A DNA stretch of 64,000 bases. Source: Actinosynnema sp042752395. Its GTDB lineage: Bacteria; Actinomycetota; Actinomycetes; Mycobacteriales; Pseudonocardiaceae. The stretch's first letter is position 1. Each line of letters opens with the position of its first letter. The stretch covers positions 1-64,000 of the forward strand of contig NZ_JBHYXZ010000016.1 in assembly GCF_042752395.1 (NCBI RefSeq), read 5' to 3'. A program made the translations under genes and the position numbers. Of the stretch, positions 34,501 through 43,644 are shown piece after piece. Below the pieces are notes generated by a model that was not told where the DNA came from, searched no databases, and saw only the letters and a list, made by a program, of their open reading frames with translations.

Positions 34501-34757
34501 CGGCCGTCGCGCAGGAACCGGTGGAACGTGACGCGGTCGCGGCCCGGCCCCGGCGTGACGGACAGGAGCGCCTGGCCCGCGACGACCACCTTGTCGCCCG
34601 TGACCAGGGTGACGGTGTGCCGCTCGCCGCCCGGTTGGCTCGCCGGCGGCGGTGGGGGTGCGATCGAGGTGGTCGCCGCCGCGGTGCCGGCGGCCAGCCC
34701 GACCGCCAACAACGCCGCCCCCCAGGCGATCCCCCGTCGTCGTGCTCTCGGATTCAA
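31512..34757 (-). CDS. Secreted subtilisin-like S8 serine protease, tandem copy 3
   Basis: 1081 residues from TTG 34757, which is preceded by GGGAGGTATCTGCG as in copy 2. Signal peptide, propeptide, then S8 domain with Asp in VAVLDSGVDQTHPDL, His in GHGTHVAATV, Asn in VAAGNSGG and Ser in SGTSMATPHVAG; the disulfide loop is CSLDC. The C-terminal region is beta-rich and ends in EHTVIRAYKVG like its paralogues. Bases about 31735-31790 are runs of C and G that replace a stretch conserved in the other copies (LTVEQQQGADNGR region) without shifting frame, so about 20 residues are unreliable. Confidence 0.9.
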   Translation of the reverse strand: MNPRARRRGIAWGAALLAVGLAAGTAAATTSIAPPPPPASQPGGERHTVTLVTGDKVVVAGQALLSVTPGPGRDRVTFHRFLRDGRLHVVPRDVGKALAAGRLDLRLFDVTGLVEAGYDDARRDTVPLIVTGDRQPAGVQVTRALPTIDSVAARAAKADVAATFRALLDDPGVEKVWLDGVRRLSLDRSVAQIGAPTAWQAGFTGKGVKVAVLDSGVDQTHPDLAGREVLERNFTEDPDNSDLVGHGTHVAATVAGAGAKYRGVAPDAQILDGKVCSLDCAESWIVDGMQWAADQGADVINMSLGGTDTPDVDPLEQAIETLSARTGTLFVVAAGNSGGPGTISSPASADAALAVGAVERDDDIAPFSSRGPRVGDGAPRPDVTAPGVDIVAAKSSTGQIGTPVGDAHVAVSGTSMATPHVAGAAALLAQQHPDWTGARIKAALMASAKNNPALTAFDQGTGRVDLARAIGTTVTADPPSLALGLHPWPHDDDTPTSREFAVRNSGTQPVTLSLAVDAKGPDGRPAPAGVFTVSPGAVTVPAGGEATVSVTADPRAAAVDGAYSGTVVASGGGVELRVPVGVDREVESYDVTFEFIDAQGRPATDFFSFVIGVDNPTVVFQDGENGKATTRLPVGEYLVVNEVLTGGPEQTAVLPQPSLRVGPDTGTITVDARKAKPIAITYPDPAARPVVGDMLLLRGVAGEVVTGIGSARPGGFGDGTSIGQVGPDVPPADLTVLLGEQAAGTPQGATPVTYRFSWAEKGRVPTGFVRAPARRDLAEVRSEFGVGTPDRTYGFAGFPVLPDGIGGLGADTAVTVPGRSIDYATTAPDVRWSWSLAQFRDRSIEAESATPPTRHRPGQVVRQRLHDPVFGPALPGGSLPHLGRQGDVITVSVPLFGDRHNNFGASAVSSARTTLRRDGTAVGEFPLAGRGEWTVPPGAAGYRVETEAVRAPGVSEFSTSVSGAWTFRSGGTPADRVTPLPLTVVRFTPALAPPGRAPGGGLGGGPVGGRPPVGAANGRVDRVRVEVSFDDGKSWSAAPVVGRTALVRNPGAAGYASLRVQGSDSRGNTFEHTVIRAYKVG

Positions 34758-34856
34758 CGCAGATACCTCCCGAATCTGGTTGAGCGCGCTGTGGACGCGC
34801 TGCCGGGAGGTGCGAAAAAACGGTGTACCGAAAGTGATGCGCCCCCCGACAACTTG

Positions 34857-34890
34857 GACGCTATCCACTCGGGGGAGCCGTTTCAGCGTC
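34857..34890 (-). promoter_or_regulatory. GACGCT-N22-AGCGTC element upstream of S8 copy 3
   Basis: GACGCT (34857-34862) and AGCGTC (34885-34890), about 100 bases before TTG 34757, with half-site starts 28 bases apart exactly as upstream of copy 1. Flanking sequence (GGATAGCGTC on the coding strand) is also conserved. Confidence 0.55.
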
Positions 34891-34938
34891 CCAACGCGGG
34901 GACCGGACGCGGCCGGGCAGCCCAACCGGCGTTGCTCG

Positions 34939-34977
34939 CCGGGAGGGGCGACCACCGGCCGCGGCCGCCCCTCCCGG
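34939..34977 (-). terminator. Terminator of S8 copy 4
   Basis: Arms CCGGGAGGGGCG (34939-34950) and CGCCCCTCCCGG (34966-34977), 4 bases after the stop codon of copy 4. Confidence 0.82.
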
Positions 34978-34981
34978 GCGC

Positions 34982-37900
34982 TCAGCCGATCTTGTAAGCG
35001 CGGATCACGGTGTGCTCCAAGGCGTTCCCGGCGCTGTCGGTCGCCCGCACCCGCACCGAGCCGTACCCGGCGCGATCGGGGTTGGCGACCGTCGCCGCAC
35101 CCGCCGACACCGGCGCCGCGGCCCACGTCGCGCCGTCGTCGAACGACACCTCGACGTCGATCCGGTCGATCCGGCCGTTCGCCGCGCCCTCCTGCTGCTG
35201 CACGGTCAACGGCACCCGCAACGACGCGCCCTTCGGGGCCGTGCCGCTCCCGTCCAACCCGGGCGTGAACCGCACCACCGACAACGGCAGCGGCAGGACC
35301 CCGTCCCCGGTCGTCGTGTCGGAGCGGAACGTCCACGCGGCGCTCACCCGGGTGGCGAACTCCGACGTGCCCGCCGCCCGCACCGCCTCCGTCTCCACCC
35401 GGTACGCCGCCGCCCCCGGCGGCACCTCGAACAGCCCGTTCGCCGCGTACGGCGTCTCACCGACCTCCACCCCGTCGCGCAGCAACGTGGTCCGCGCCGA
35501 CGACACCGCCGCGTTGCCGCCGTTGCCCGCCCCGTCGGTGAACAGCGGCACCGCGAAGCTGATCTCGTCGCCGCCGCGCGCCAGGTACGGCGACCGCGAC
35601 TCCGGCAACGCGGGCGAGAACACCGGGTCGTTGAACCGCTCCTCGTGCCCGCCGCCCCGCTCGTACCGCCGCTCCGGCGAGGTCAGCGTCGCCTCCACCG
35701 CCCCTTCCGCGCCGTATTGCAGGAAACCCCACGACCACGCCAGGTCCGGGGTGACCCGGTCGACCGCCTCACCCGGCGACGCCACGTCCGGCAACCACGC
35801 CCACCCGGCCACACCGCCGGGGGTGATCGGGTTGCCGCCGTGCCCGAACGCGCGCCCCGACGGTCCCGGCCCGAACCGGGTGCGCACCTCCGCCAGGTCC
35901 GACGCGGCCGGCTCCCGCACGAACCCGTCCGGCAACCGCCCCTGCTGCGACCACGCGAACCGGTAGGTCACCGGCACGTCGCCCTCCGGCGTGCCCCGGA
36001 ACTGCGCGCCGAGCAACACCGTCAGCTCGTCGTCCGCCGGTTCCGGGCCGACGTGCGCGATGGACACGCCCGGGCCGAACCCGCCCAGGAACGCCGTGCT
36101 CACGCTCGCCTGCCGGTCGCCGTGCGCCCGCACCACCGTCACGTCGCCCAACGCCTCCGCCGCCCCCGGATCCGGCGCGGTGATCCGCACCGACTTCGCG
36201 GCACGGGCGTCCAGCACCACCTCGGTGTCCGCCGTGACGCTCAACCGCGGCCGGGGCAGCAACGCCAACCGGGAGTCCCCCGTCTGCACGTCCGAACCGG
36301 TGAAGTACTCGCCCCGCGGCAACCGCAGCGTGAACGAGCCGTCCGCGTCGTAGGGGAACTCGAACACGTCGTTGCTCAACCCGATGACCGACGCCGAGTA
36401 GTCGACCGCCGGGGCGCCGTCCCCGTCCACGAACCGGAAGTCCACGTCGTAGCTCTCCACCTCCCGGTTCACGCTGACCGCCGTGCGCAGCGGCGCCGGA
36501 CCGCCCGTCGCCACCACCGACCCCACGTACAGGCCGTCCACCGACCCCGGCCGCGTGTCCGCGGTCACCGTCGCCGTCGCCTCGCCGCCCGCCGGCACCG
36601 TCATCTTCGCCGGCGACACCCCGACCAGACCGGCCGGCGCCGCGCCCCCGTCCGGACCCGTCACCTCCGCGGTCAACGCCAACGTGACCGGCGCGGTCCC
36701 GTCGTTGCGGTACCGCACCACCTTCGACACCGGCGCGTCGTCGTGGTGCGGCCACTCCCGCGTCCCCATCGCCAGGCTCGCCGGCTCCGCCGTGACCAGC
36801 GTGGTGATCGCCTTCGCCACGTCCACCCGACCCGCGCCCTGGTCGAACGCCGTCAACTCCGGGTTGTTCCGCGCCGACGCCACCAGCGCCGCCTTCACCT
36901 GCCCGCCCGACCAGTCCGGGTGCCGCTGCGCGACCAGGGCCGCCGCGCCCGCCACGTGCGGCGTCGCCATCGACGTGCCCGACATCGCCACGTGGCCGTC
37001 GTCCACCGGCGTGCCCACCGTGCCGCCGCGGGACCGCGCCGCCACGATCTCCACGCCCGGCGCGGTGACGTCCGGCTTCACCGCGCCGTCACCGACCCGC
37101 GGACCCCGGCTGGAGAACGGCGCGATCCCGTCCTGCCGGTCCACCGCGCCCACCGTCAACGCCGCGTCCGCGCTGCCCGGCGAACTGATCGTCCCCGGCC
37201 GCGAGTTGTTGCCCGCCGCCACCACGAACAGCGTGCCCGTCCGCGCCGACAGCGTGTTCACCGCCTCCTCCAGCGGGTCCAGCTCCGCCGTGTCGGCGCC
37301 GCCCAGGCTCAGGTTCACCACGTCCGCGCCCTGCTCGGCCGCCCACTGCAGGCCCGCCACGATCGCCGACTCCCGGCACCCCGACGCGACGCACACCTTG
37401 CCGTCCAGCAGGTCCACGTCCGGCGCCACACCCCGGTACTCCGCGCCGGCACTCGCGATCGTCGCCGCGACGTGCGTGCCGTGGCCCACGGTGTCGGTGT
37501 TGTCCGGGTCGTCGGTGAAGTTCGCCTCCGCCACCTCGCGACCCGCCAGGTCCGGGTGGTCCCCGTCCACGCCCGTGTCCAGCACGGCCACCTTCACGCC
37601 CTTGCCGGTCAGCCCCGCCTGCCACGCGGCCGGCGCGCCGATCTGCGCGGTGGACCGGTCCAGGGCCGGCCGGCGCACCCCGTCCAACCACACCTTGCGC
37701 ACGCTCGCCCCCGACACGAGCGTGCGCCAGGCGTCCGACGCCTCCGACTTGACCACCCGCGCGGCGTACGAACCCACCGCGGGCAACCGGCGCCCCACCC
37801 GCAGCCCGGCCGCCGCCGGCTCCTCCTCACCGGTCACGATCAACGGCACGGTGTCCCACCGGCGATCGTCGTACCCCGCCTCGACCAGACCCGTGACGTC

Positions 37901-38206
37901 GAACAACCTCGGGTCCAGCCGGCCCTGCGCGACGGCCCTGGCCGCGTCGCGCGGCACCACGTGCAGGCGCCCGTCACGCCGGTAGCTGTGGAACACCGCG
38001 CGCTCCCGCCCCGGCCCGGCGACCAGCGCGCGGACCTCGTCACCGAGGAGCACGACCTTGTCCCCGGTGATCAGCGTGACCTCGTGGTGGCCGCTGTTCG
38101 GGGCCGGCGCGCCCCGCGCGCCCGACACCCCCGGACCGACCACCACCAGGCCTGCGGCGACCAGCACGGCCGCCCACGGCACGACACGCCAACGTGTGCT
38201 CTTCAA
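34982..38206 (-). CDS. Secreted subtilisin-like S8 serine protease, tandem copy 4
   Basis: 1074 residues from TTG 38206 with GGGAGGTCGATGAG upstream; the apparent ATG in that stretch leads straight to a stop. A signal peptide (WAAVLVAAGLVVVGPGVSGA) precedes the propeptide and the S8 domain: Asp in VAVLDTGVDGDHPDL, His in GHGTHVAATI, Asn in VAAGNNSRPG, Ser in SGTSMATPHVAG; disulfide loop CVASGC. The C-terminal half is beta-rich. It is the first gene of the tandem set and the most diverged copy; each gene has its own RBS and terminator hairpin, so they need not form one message. Secreted proteolysis for nutrition is the likely role. Confidence 0.93.
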   Translation of the reverse strand: MKSTRWRVVPWAAVLVAAGLVVVGPGVSGARGAPAPNSGHHEVTLITGDKVVLLGDEVRALVAGPGRERAVFHSYRRDGRLHVVPRDAARAVAQGRLDPRLFDVTGLVEAGYDDRRWDTVPLIVTGEEEPAAAGLRVGRRLPAVGSYAARVVKSEASDAWRTLVSGASVRKVWLDGVRRPALDRSTAQIGAPAAWQAGLTGKGVKVAVLDTGVDGDHPDLAGREVAEANFTDDPDNTDTVGHGTHVAATIASAGAEYRGVAPDVDLLDGKVCVASGCRESAIVAGLQWAAEQGADVVNLSLGGADTAELDPLEEAVNTLSARTGTLFVVAAGNNSRPGTISSPGSADAALTVGAVDRQDGIAPFSSRGPRVGDGAVKPDVTAPGVEIVAARSRGGTVGTPVDDGHVAMSGTSMATPHVAGAAALVAQRHPDWSGGQVKAALVASARNNPELTAFDQGAGRVDVAKAITTLVTAEPASLAMGTREWPHHDDAPVSKVVRYRNDGTAPVTLALTAEVTGPDGGAAPAGLVGVSPAKMTVPAGGEATATVTADTRPGSVDGLYVGSVVATGGPAPLRTAVSVNREVESYDVDFRFVDGDGAPAVDYSASVIGLSNDVFEFPYDADGSFTLRLPRGEYFTGSDVQTGDSRLALLPRPRLSVTADTEVVLDARAAKSVRITAPDPGAAEALGDVTVVRAHGDRQASVSTAFLGGFGPGVSIAHVGPEPADDELTVLLGAQFRGTPEGDVPVTYRFAWSQQGRLPDGFVREPAASDLAEVRTRFGPGPSGRAFGHGGNPITPGGVAGWAWLPDVASPGEAVDRVTPDLAWSWGFLQYGAEGAVEATLTSPERRYERGGGHEERFNDPVFSPALPESRSPYLARGGDEISFAVPLFTDGAGNGGNAAVSSARTTLLRDGVEVGETPYAANGLFEVPPGAAAYRVETEAVRAAGTSEFATRVSAAWTFRSDTTTGDGVLPLPLSVVRFTPGLDGSGTAPKGASLRVPLTVQQQEGAANGRIDRIDVEVSFDDGATWAAAPVSAGAATVANPDRAGYGSVRVRATDSAGNALEHTVIRAYKIG

Positions 38207-38399
38207 CTCATCGACCTCCCGGTGAGGCGCCGCGCCTGGCGGAACACGGCCGGAAGGGCTCGGCGACCCGCCGGTGGCGGCGGAGGGACCGGGAGCGACG
38301 TTGCCCTGGGACCCCACCGACGCTAGAGGCCCCGGAAGAGCCGGACAGCCGCTGATTGGTCGGTCGGATCTTCACCGGTTCAGCGGAGTAAGCGGTTAC

Positions 38400-38891
38400 C
38401 TACCGCTCGGTGACTGAGCCGTCGGCACCAACCGAGATACCGGCCTGCGGTCCACCCGCTGGGCAGTCCGGACCGTTCGGGTACGCCATTTCGGGGTGGA
38501 CGGTCATCTCCCGGTCCACCACCGCGGAACCGGATTGGTCCACCAACCGCAGGGTCACGGAGACGGGACGCGCGGGCATCCGGGGGAGGTCGGCGAACCC
38601 GTGCTTCCCGCCGGTCGGCTCGACACGGGCACCGCACGAGTCGTCCGGCCCGGTGCCCGTGCACGTCGTGTCGCCGGCCCTGGTCGACGGGTACAGCTCC
38701 AACGTCGGGGTTGCACAGGAACCGTCCCAGCAAACCTCGATCGTGCCGGACACCACGTCCGGGTGCTCGACCTCCACGCCCACGCCGACGCGCGTGCCGA
38801 TCTCCGTGCACGCCACACCGGCCCCGTCCACCGCCGCCCCGCACGCCGCGACCAGCAGCAGCACGCCCAACGGCCAAGTCCGTCTCCACAT
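38400..38891 (-). CDS. Secreted lipoprotein, unknown function
   Basis: 163 residues. A short signal peptide ends in the lipobox VLLLVAACGA, so the Cys should be lipid-modified and the protein anchored outside the membrane. The mature part has four further Cys in pairs (VACTEIG, VCWDGSCATP, TTCTGTGPDDSC) and a beta-rich pattern. No family is recognised. ATG 38891 is used, with a weak RBS. It is downstream of the MNIO genes on the same strand, separated by a 17-bp repeat cluster, and upstream of S8 copy 4; whether it belongs to either group is unclear. Confidence 0.72.
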   Translation of the reverse strand: MWRRTWPLGVLLLVAACGAAVDGAGVACTEIGTRVGVGVEVEHPDVVSGTIEVCWDGSCATPTLELYPSTRAGDTTCTGTGPDDSCGARVEPTGGKHGFADLPRMPARPVSVTLRLVDQSGSAVVDREMTVHPEMAYPNGPDCPAGGPQAGISVGADGSVTER

Positions 38892-38910
38892 GCCCGGAGG
38901 ACGGACCGCA

Positions 38911-38978
38911 CGGCCGATCGGGTTGCGCGGCCGATCAAGTCGCGCGGTCGATCGGGTTGCGCGGCCGATCAGGTCGCG
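38911..38978. repeat. Four tandem 17-bp repeats
   Basis: Units at 38911, 38928, 38945 and 38962 read CGGYCGATCRRGTYGCG. Odd units end GGGTTGCG and even units ARGTCGCG, so it is a 34-bp unit present twice. The last unit overlaps the 3' end of the MNIO partner gene. Confidence 0.85.
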
Positions 38979-39319
38979 CGGTTCGCGCGACGCCACCACC
39001 GCCGTTTCCGCGGCTTCAGCTCACCCCGCCGCACGGCCCACTCGGCGAACCGCGCCGCGTCCTCGCGGAACCGCGTGCCGACCTCCTTCGGGTGCGCTCG
39101 GGCGTAGGCGTCGAACAACGGTCGGAACCGCTCACCCAACTCGGCCGCCACGTCCGGCCGCAGCATCTCCACGATCCCGCGCCGCTTGTTGAGCAGCGCA
39201 CGCCTCTCGACGCGCAGGCGCTCCTCGTCGAAACCGGCGGGCGCGTCACCGTCCGCCAGCAGGGCCCGGAGCAACTCGGCCTGCGCCGCGGCCAGCCGGT
39301 CGCGCTGCGGCTGCGTCAT
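38969..39319 (-). CDS. Putative MNIO partner protein (MbnC/DUF2063-like helical protein)
   Basis: 116 residues, mostly helical: RLAAAQAELLRALLADGD, ERLRVERRALLNKRRGIVEML, then ELGERFRPLFDAYARAHPKEVG and FREDAARFAEWAVRRGEL. This pattern (aligned N-terminal helix, NKR, LG..F..LF..YA..HP, F..WA) resembles the small partners encoded beside DUF692 enzymes, which hold the substrate. The match is by eye and not certain. Its ATG (39319) overlaps the MNIO stop by four bases (ATGA), so the two proteins are made together. The Arg/Lys-rich C-terminus lies over a 17-bp repeat. Confidence 0.65.
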   Translation of the reverse strand: MTQPQRDRLAAAQAELLRALLADGDAPAGFDEERLRVERRALLNKRRGIVEMLRPDVAAELGERFRPLFDAYARAHPKEVGTRFREDAARFAEWAVRRGELKPRKRRWWRRANRAT

Positions 39320-40113
39320 CCCAGCACGGCCCGGATCGCCGCCAACTCGGCCGCCAGCTCCGCGTCGGCCGGGTAGTCGTCGTCCCGTTCCAGCAGCACA
39401 CCCGGCGGGTCGACGCGGGCGCGGAGCTGGGCGAGCACGTCCAGCACCTCCGGCAGCACCGCGTGGGCGTGCGTGTCGTGGTAGAGGCCCTGGTGCTCCT
39501 CACCGCCCGCGACGTGCACGTAAGCCAGGCGTTCCAGGGGGATCTCGTCCAGGAAGCGGGCGACATCGGTGCCGAGGTTGCGGGCGTTGGCGTAGAGGTT
39601 GGCGACGTCGATCAGCAGGTGGCAGTCCGTGCGGTCGACCAGCTCGGCGAGGAACCGGCCCTCGGTGAGCTCGCCGTCCGGCCACTCGAGGAGGGCGGCG
39701 ACGTTCTCCAGGGCGAGGGGCACGGGCAGGTCCCGCTGCGCCGCCTTGACGTTCGCGACGAGCACGTCGAGCGCGTCGCGGGTGCGGGGGAGGGGCATGA
39801 GGTGCCCGGAATCCAGACCGCCCGCGCGGACGAAGCAGACGTGGTCGCTGACCAGCGGGGCGTCGAGGGCCTCGGCCAGGGCGGCGAGGTGCGCGACGCG
39901 CGCGGCGTCCACCGGCTCCGCGCCGCCGAGGGAGAGGGAGACGGCGTGGGGGAGGACGGGGATGCCGCGCTCGCGGAGGAGGAGGACCGACTCGGGCAGG
40001 TGCTCGACGTGCAGGTTCTCCGCGACCACCTCGACGAAGTCAACCCCGGGCAACCGTTCCACGGTGAGATCGATCTCGGGCCGCCAACCTATCCCCACAC
40101 CCAGCTTCCGCAC
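39316..40113 (-). CDS. DUF692 multinuclear iron oxidase (MNIO)
   Basis: 265 residues covering the whole DUF692 TIM barrel: LGVGIGWRPEI, FVEVVAENL (Glu32), LPHAVSLSLGG (His56), VSDHVCFVR (Asp90, His91), LALENVAALLEWP (Glu136, Asn137), HLLIDVANLYANARNLG (Asp169, Asn172), YVHVAGGEEHQGLYHDTHAHAV (in parts; His200, His212, His215) and LLERDDDYP (Glu242). These match the iron ligands of MbnB and TglH, which oxidise Cys residues of peptides. GTG 40113 is chosen from the family start; the frame continues to an ATG at 40185 within a repeat. Coupled to the partner gene; two nearby TIGR04222 proteins have Cys-rich tails that could be its substrates (inference). Confidence 0.92.
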   Translation of the reverse strand: MRKLGVGIGWRPEIDLTVERLPGVDFVEVVAENLHVEHLPESVLLLRERGIPVLPHAVSLSLGGAEPVDAARVAHLAALAEALDAPLVSDHVCFVRAGGLDSGHLMPLPRTRDALDVLVANVKAAQRDLPVPLALENVAALLEWPDGELTEGRFLAELVDRTDCHLLIDVANLYANARNLGTDVARFLDEIPLERLAYVHVAGGEEHQGLYHDTHAHAVLPEVLDVLAQLRARVDPPGVLLERDDDYPADAELAAELAAIRAVLG

Positions 40114-40167
40114 GGGACACCTGTCTTCCCAGCCACTAATCTGACGATCACCCGAGCCGCCGCCGAA

Positions 40168-40243
40168 ACACGATCGGGTGATCATCGCCGAACGACCTCA
40201 ACAAAACGCCGTTATCATTGGCCTCGAACGTCGGTTGAAAACA
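40168..40243 (-). repeat. Dispersed bipartite repeat, copy A
   Basis: Two conserved blocks on the minus strand, GTTTTCAACCG (40242-40232) and ATGATCACCCGATCGTGT (40185-40168), are found in the same order on the plus strand at 61271-61335. The spacer differs. Copy A lies 55 bases upstream of the MNIO start. Confidence 0.75.
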
Positions 40244-40687
40244 CAAGGCCGCCGCCTCAACCACCTCCATGTCCAACCCAGCCTCCACCACCCGCCCAAC
40301 TCCCCGCCACCACGGCGTCCACCCACCGGCTCCCCCTCGCCCCAAGCCCTCGCCACCCAAGCCCCCAGCCGCGCCGCTCGCCTCCCACGGCCCGCCACCC
40401 CCAGCCCGCCCCAACCCGTCACACCTGCCCACGCCTGCACCCCACCGCCGCCCGCACACCGGCTTTCCGCCGCACGCCCGCTTCCCGCACACCCCGCGCC
40501 GCGCCTGCACGCCCGCCCGCGTCCGCACCCCCGCCGGACGTGGACGCCGGGAGCCTTCACGCCGGCCGAAGCGTGCACGCCCGCAGCCCTCACGCCCGCT
40601 GACGCGTGCACCCGCAGCCCTCACCCCCGCTGACCCGTGCACGCCTGCCGCTGCGCGCGTAGCCCACCGCCGCAGCCGCCCGGCCGG
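40244..40687. other. C-rich low-complexity intergenic region with 31-33-bp repeats
   Basis: The plus strand is strongly C-rich and G-poor, with no credible gene. At 40571-40634 two imperfect 33/31-bp units open GCGTGCAC and contain CCGCAGCCCTCAC, with a partial third unit after. A long GC-driven frame on the minus strand exists but has no RBS or domain. The same kind of skewed sequence accompanies copy B of the bipartite repeat near 61 kb. Confidence 0.6.
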
Positions 40688-41548
40688 TCAGTCGCCCCCA
40701 CCGCCGCCACACCCGCCACCGCCGCACGACGAGCCGCCACCGCACGACGAGCCGCCGCTCCCGCAACTGCTGCTGGAACAGCTACCGCACCCGCCGCCGC
40801 ACGACGCGCCGCCATTGGACCCGCTCCCGCGCGACCGCCGTCGCAGCGTCGCCGCCGCGGCCGGTGCGATGCCCAGCACCTCCCACACGTGCTGGCGGTC
40901 GACCTTGCCGAGCAGGCCGTAGTAGGCGACGAGGGCGATCCGGTTCGGCGACACGGCGGTCCGCTCCAGCTGTCGCACCATGGCCGTCCCCGACCGCGTC
41001 AGCGGGCGGGCGATCCGGGTCAGGGCGAGCGACGCCACCAGCGCGCCCAGGACCACGACGGCGGCCACCGCGAACGGCAGGTCGAAGGCGATCAGCGCGA
41101 TCACCGCGACCAGCCCCGTCGAGATGGTCAGCAGTCGCATCAGGCGCGCGGCCCGCCGCCGGCCCGCCGGCACGACCGCCCCGCGCGCGACCAGGTGTTG
41201 CCGCAGCGCCCGGGCCTCGGCGCTGCCGGCGGTCGCGGTGATCACGTCGCCCAGCGACCGCGGCAGCGCGCGGAGCACGTGCGCCTGCAGCGGGCTCCGG
41301 GGGGAACCCTGGCGGGCGACCGCGCTGACCAGGCCCGATCGTGAGATCCGCACCGCGCGGGCCTCGACCAGCGACACCACCGCGACCTCGGCCGCCCGGC
41401 CGGGGCCGCCGGCCAGGAAAGCCTGCTCCTCGAGGCTCAGGTCCGGGCCGAGGCCCGGGACCGAGCCGAAACCCGCACCCCGACCGGGCTCAGGCGTCGA
41501 ACCCGCCGAACCCGTCGTACCCGGTGTCCACGACGTCGCCACCGTCAT
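40688..41548 (-). CDS. TIGR04222-type membrane protein with Cys/Gly-rich tail (A)
   Basis: 286 residues. LSLEEQAFLAGGPGRAAEVAV is the typical TIGR04222 motif (ExAxLAGGPxR). A membrane region follows at about 165-205 (MRLLTISTGLVAVIALIAF; FAVAAVVVLGALVASLAL). The last 45 residues are almost only Gly, Ser and Cys, with seven Cys in SSCGGG / GGGC settings. ATG 41548 overlaps the preceding gene by about 59 bases; no later in-frame start is seen. TIGR04222 proteins have no known function. With a DUF692 enzyme 570 bases downstream, the tail is a candidate for Cys modification (inference). Confidence 0.82.
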   Translation of the reverse strand: MTVATSWTPGTTGSAGSTPEPGRGAGFGSVPGLGPDLSLEEQAFLAGGPGRAAEVAVVSLVEARAVRISRSGLVSAVARQGSPRSPLQAHVLRALPRSLGDVITATAGSAEARALRQHLVARGAVVPAGRRRAARLMRLLTISTGLVAVIALIAFDLPFAVAAVVVLGALVASLALTRIARPLTRSGTAMVRQLERTAVSPNRIALVAYYGLLGKVDRQHVWEVLGIAPAAAATLRRRSRGSGSNGGASCGGGCGSCSSSSCGSGGSSCGGGSSCGGGGCGGGGGD

Positions 41549-42434
41549 CGCCCTCCAACCACTGCCCGGCCAACCACCCGCCCGCGAACCACCCACCGGC
41601 CACCAGCCACCCGTTGCGCCGCTGCCAGCGTCGCGGTTCGACCACCACGGCACGCCTGCGCCGGGGGAGCGGTGCCTGGGACGTTTCCGCAGGTGCGATC
41701 GGTTCCACCCGTTCACCGTCGAACACCGCCGTCCGCTCACCGTCGAACACCGCCGGGTCGACCCGCGCCGGTCCCCGCGCGGACGTCGGGGGCGGCGCGG
41801 CGGTCCGGGTCAGGCCGTAACGGGCGGTCAGCTCGGCCGGGTCGACCGGGGCCAGGCCCGCCGTCGCCTCCTCGTACGCCCGCGCGCCACGCCTGGTCAG
41901 GACCGGCGGCGGGCCCAGCAGCAGCACGACCGCCGGCACGCCGGCGGCCGACAGCGCGACGGCCGTCGCCCACCCGCCCGGACCGGCCACGACGCCGACC
42001 ACCGCCACCGCCGCCAACGGCACGACCGCCAACACCGCCCGCGCCAACCGACGCCGCGGCGACACCAGCAACCCGCCCTCGACCAGACGCCGCCCGAGCT
42101 GCCGGGCGGGTCCGCTGGTGGCCGCGCCGACCACCAGTTCGTCCAGGTCGCACGGCCGCGCCAGCCGGGCGAGCACGACCCCCTGCAGCGCCGACGCCGG
42201 CGGCTCGTCCGGGCCGGGCACCGCGGCGGCCACCGAACCGGACACCCGCGCCCGGTTCTCGGCCACCAGCCCGGCCAACGCCACCTCGACCGCCCGCACC
42301 GGGCCGCCGCCGAGGTACCCGATCTCCTCGAAGTCCAGCGGCCGGTTGGGCACGGTTCCCGTGACCCGCTTCACCCGCAGGCCCAGGACCACCGCGGCGA
42401 CGAGCGCCGGGCCGTACCACCACAGGAACGTCAT
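41490..42434 (-). CDS. TIGR04222-type membrane protein without Cys tail (B)
   Basis: 314 residues. An N-terminal membrane segment (FLWWYGPALVAAVVLGLRV) is followed by the TIGR04222 motif LDFEEIGYLGGGPVRAVEVALAGL and by further hydrophobic segments (LAVVPLAAVAVVGVVAG; AVALSAAGVPAVVLLLG). The C-terminus is rich in Trp, Gly and Asp (WFAGGWLAGQWLEGDDGGD) and lacks the Cys repeats of A and C. ATG 42434 has AGGGTGG upstream. It overlaps gene A, so they are co-translated. It may be a structural partner of the Cys-tailed paralogues. Confidence 0.82.
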   Translation of the reverse strand: MTFLWWYGPALVAAVVLGLRVKRVTGTVPNRPLDFEEIGYLGGGPVRAVEVALAGLVAENRARVSGSVAAAVPGPDEPPASALQGVVLARLARPCDLDELVVGAATSGPARQLGRRLVEGGLLVSPRRRLARAVLAVVPLAAVAVVGVVAGPGGWATAVALSAAGVPAVVLLLGPPPVLTRRGARAYEEATAGLAPVDPAELTARYGLTRTAAPPPTSARGPARVDPAVFDGERTAVFDGERVEPIAPAETSQAPLPRRRRAVVVEPRRWQRRNGWLVAGGWFAGGWLAGQWLEGDDGGDVVDTGYDGFGGFDA

Positions 42435-42634
42435 GGCCGCCACCCTAAGAGGTCGCCCGCGCGGTCAAGCCCCGAAAGCGCCAACCCGCCGAACCGCCAA
42501 CCCGCCGAACCGCCAACCCGCCAAAGCGCCAACCCGCCAAAGCGCCGACCCGCCGAACCGTCAACCAGCCCAGAGCGGCAAGAGCCCCAAGAGCGCCAAC
42601 CGGGAGGACGAGAGCGACGGGAGAACCCGGTCCG

Positions 42635-43644
<1,010 letters not shown>

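Noticed and set aside
30945..34997. 1350-codon open frame on the plus strand opposite the S8 genes
   Set aside because: It is the antisense shadow of high-GC codons; the minus-strand frames have signal peptides, catalytic motifs and RBS.
40148..40642. Gly/Arg-rich protein encoded on the minus strand
   Set aside because: Composition follows the skewed DNA; no RBS or domain, and it runs through the dispersed repeat. The shared MITRSC translation at both repeat copies is explained by the DNA repeat.
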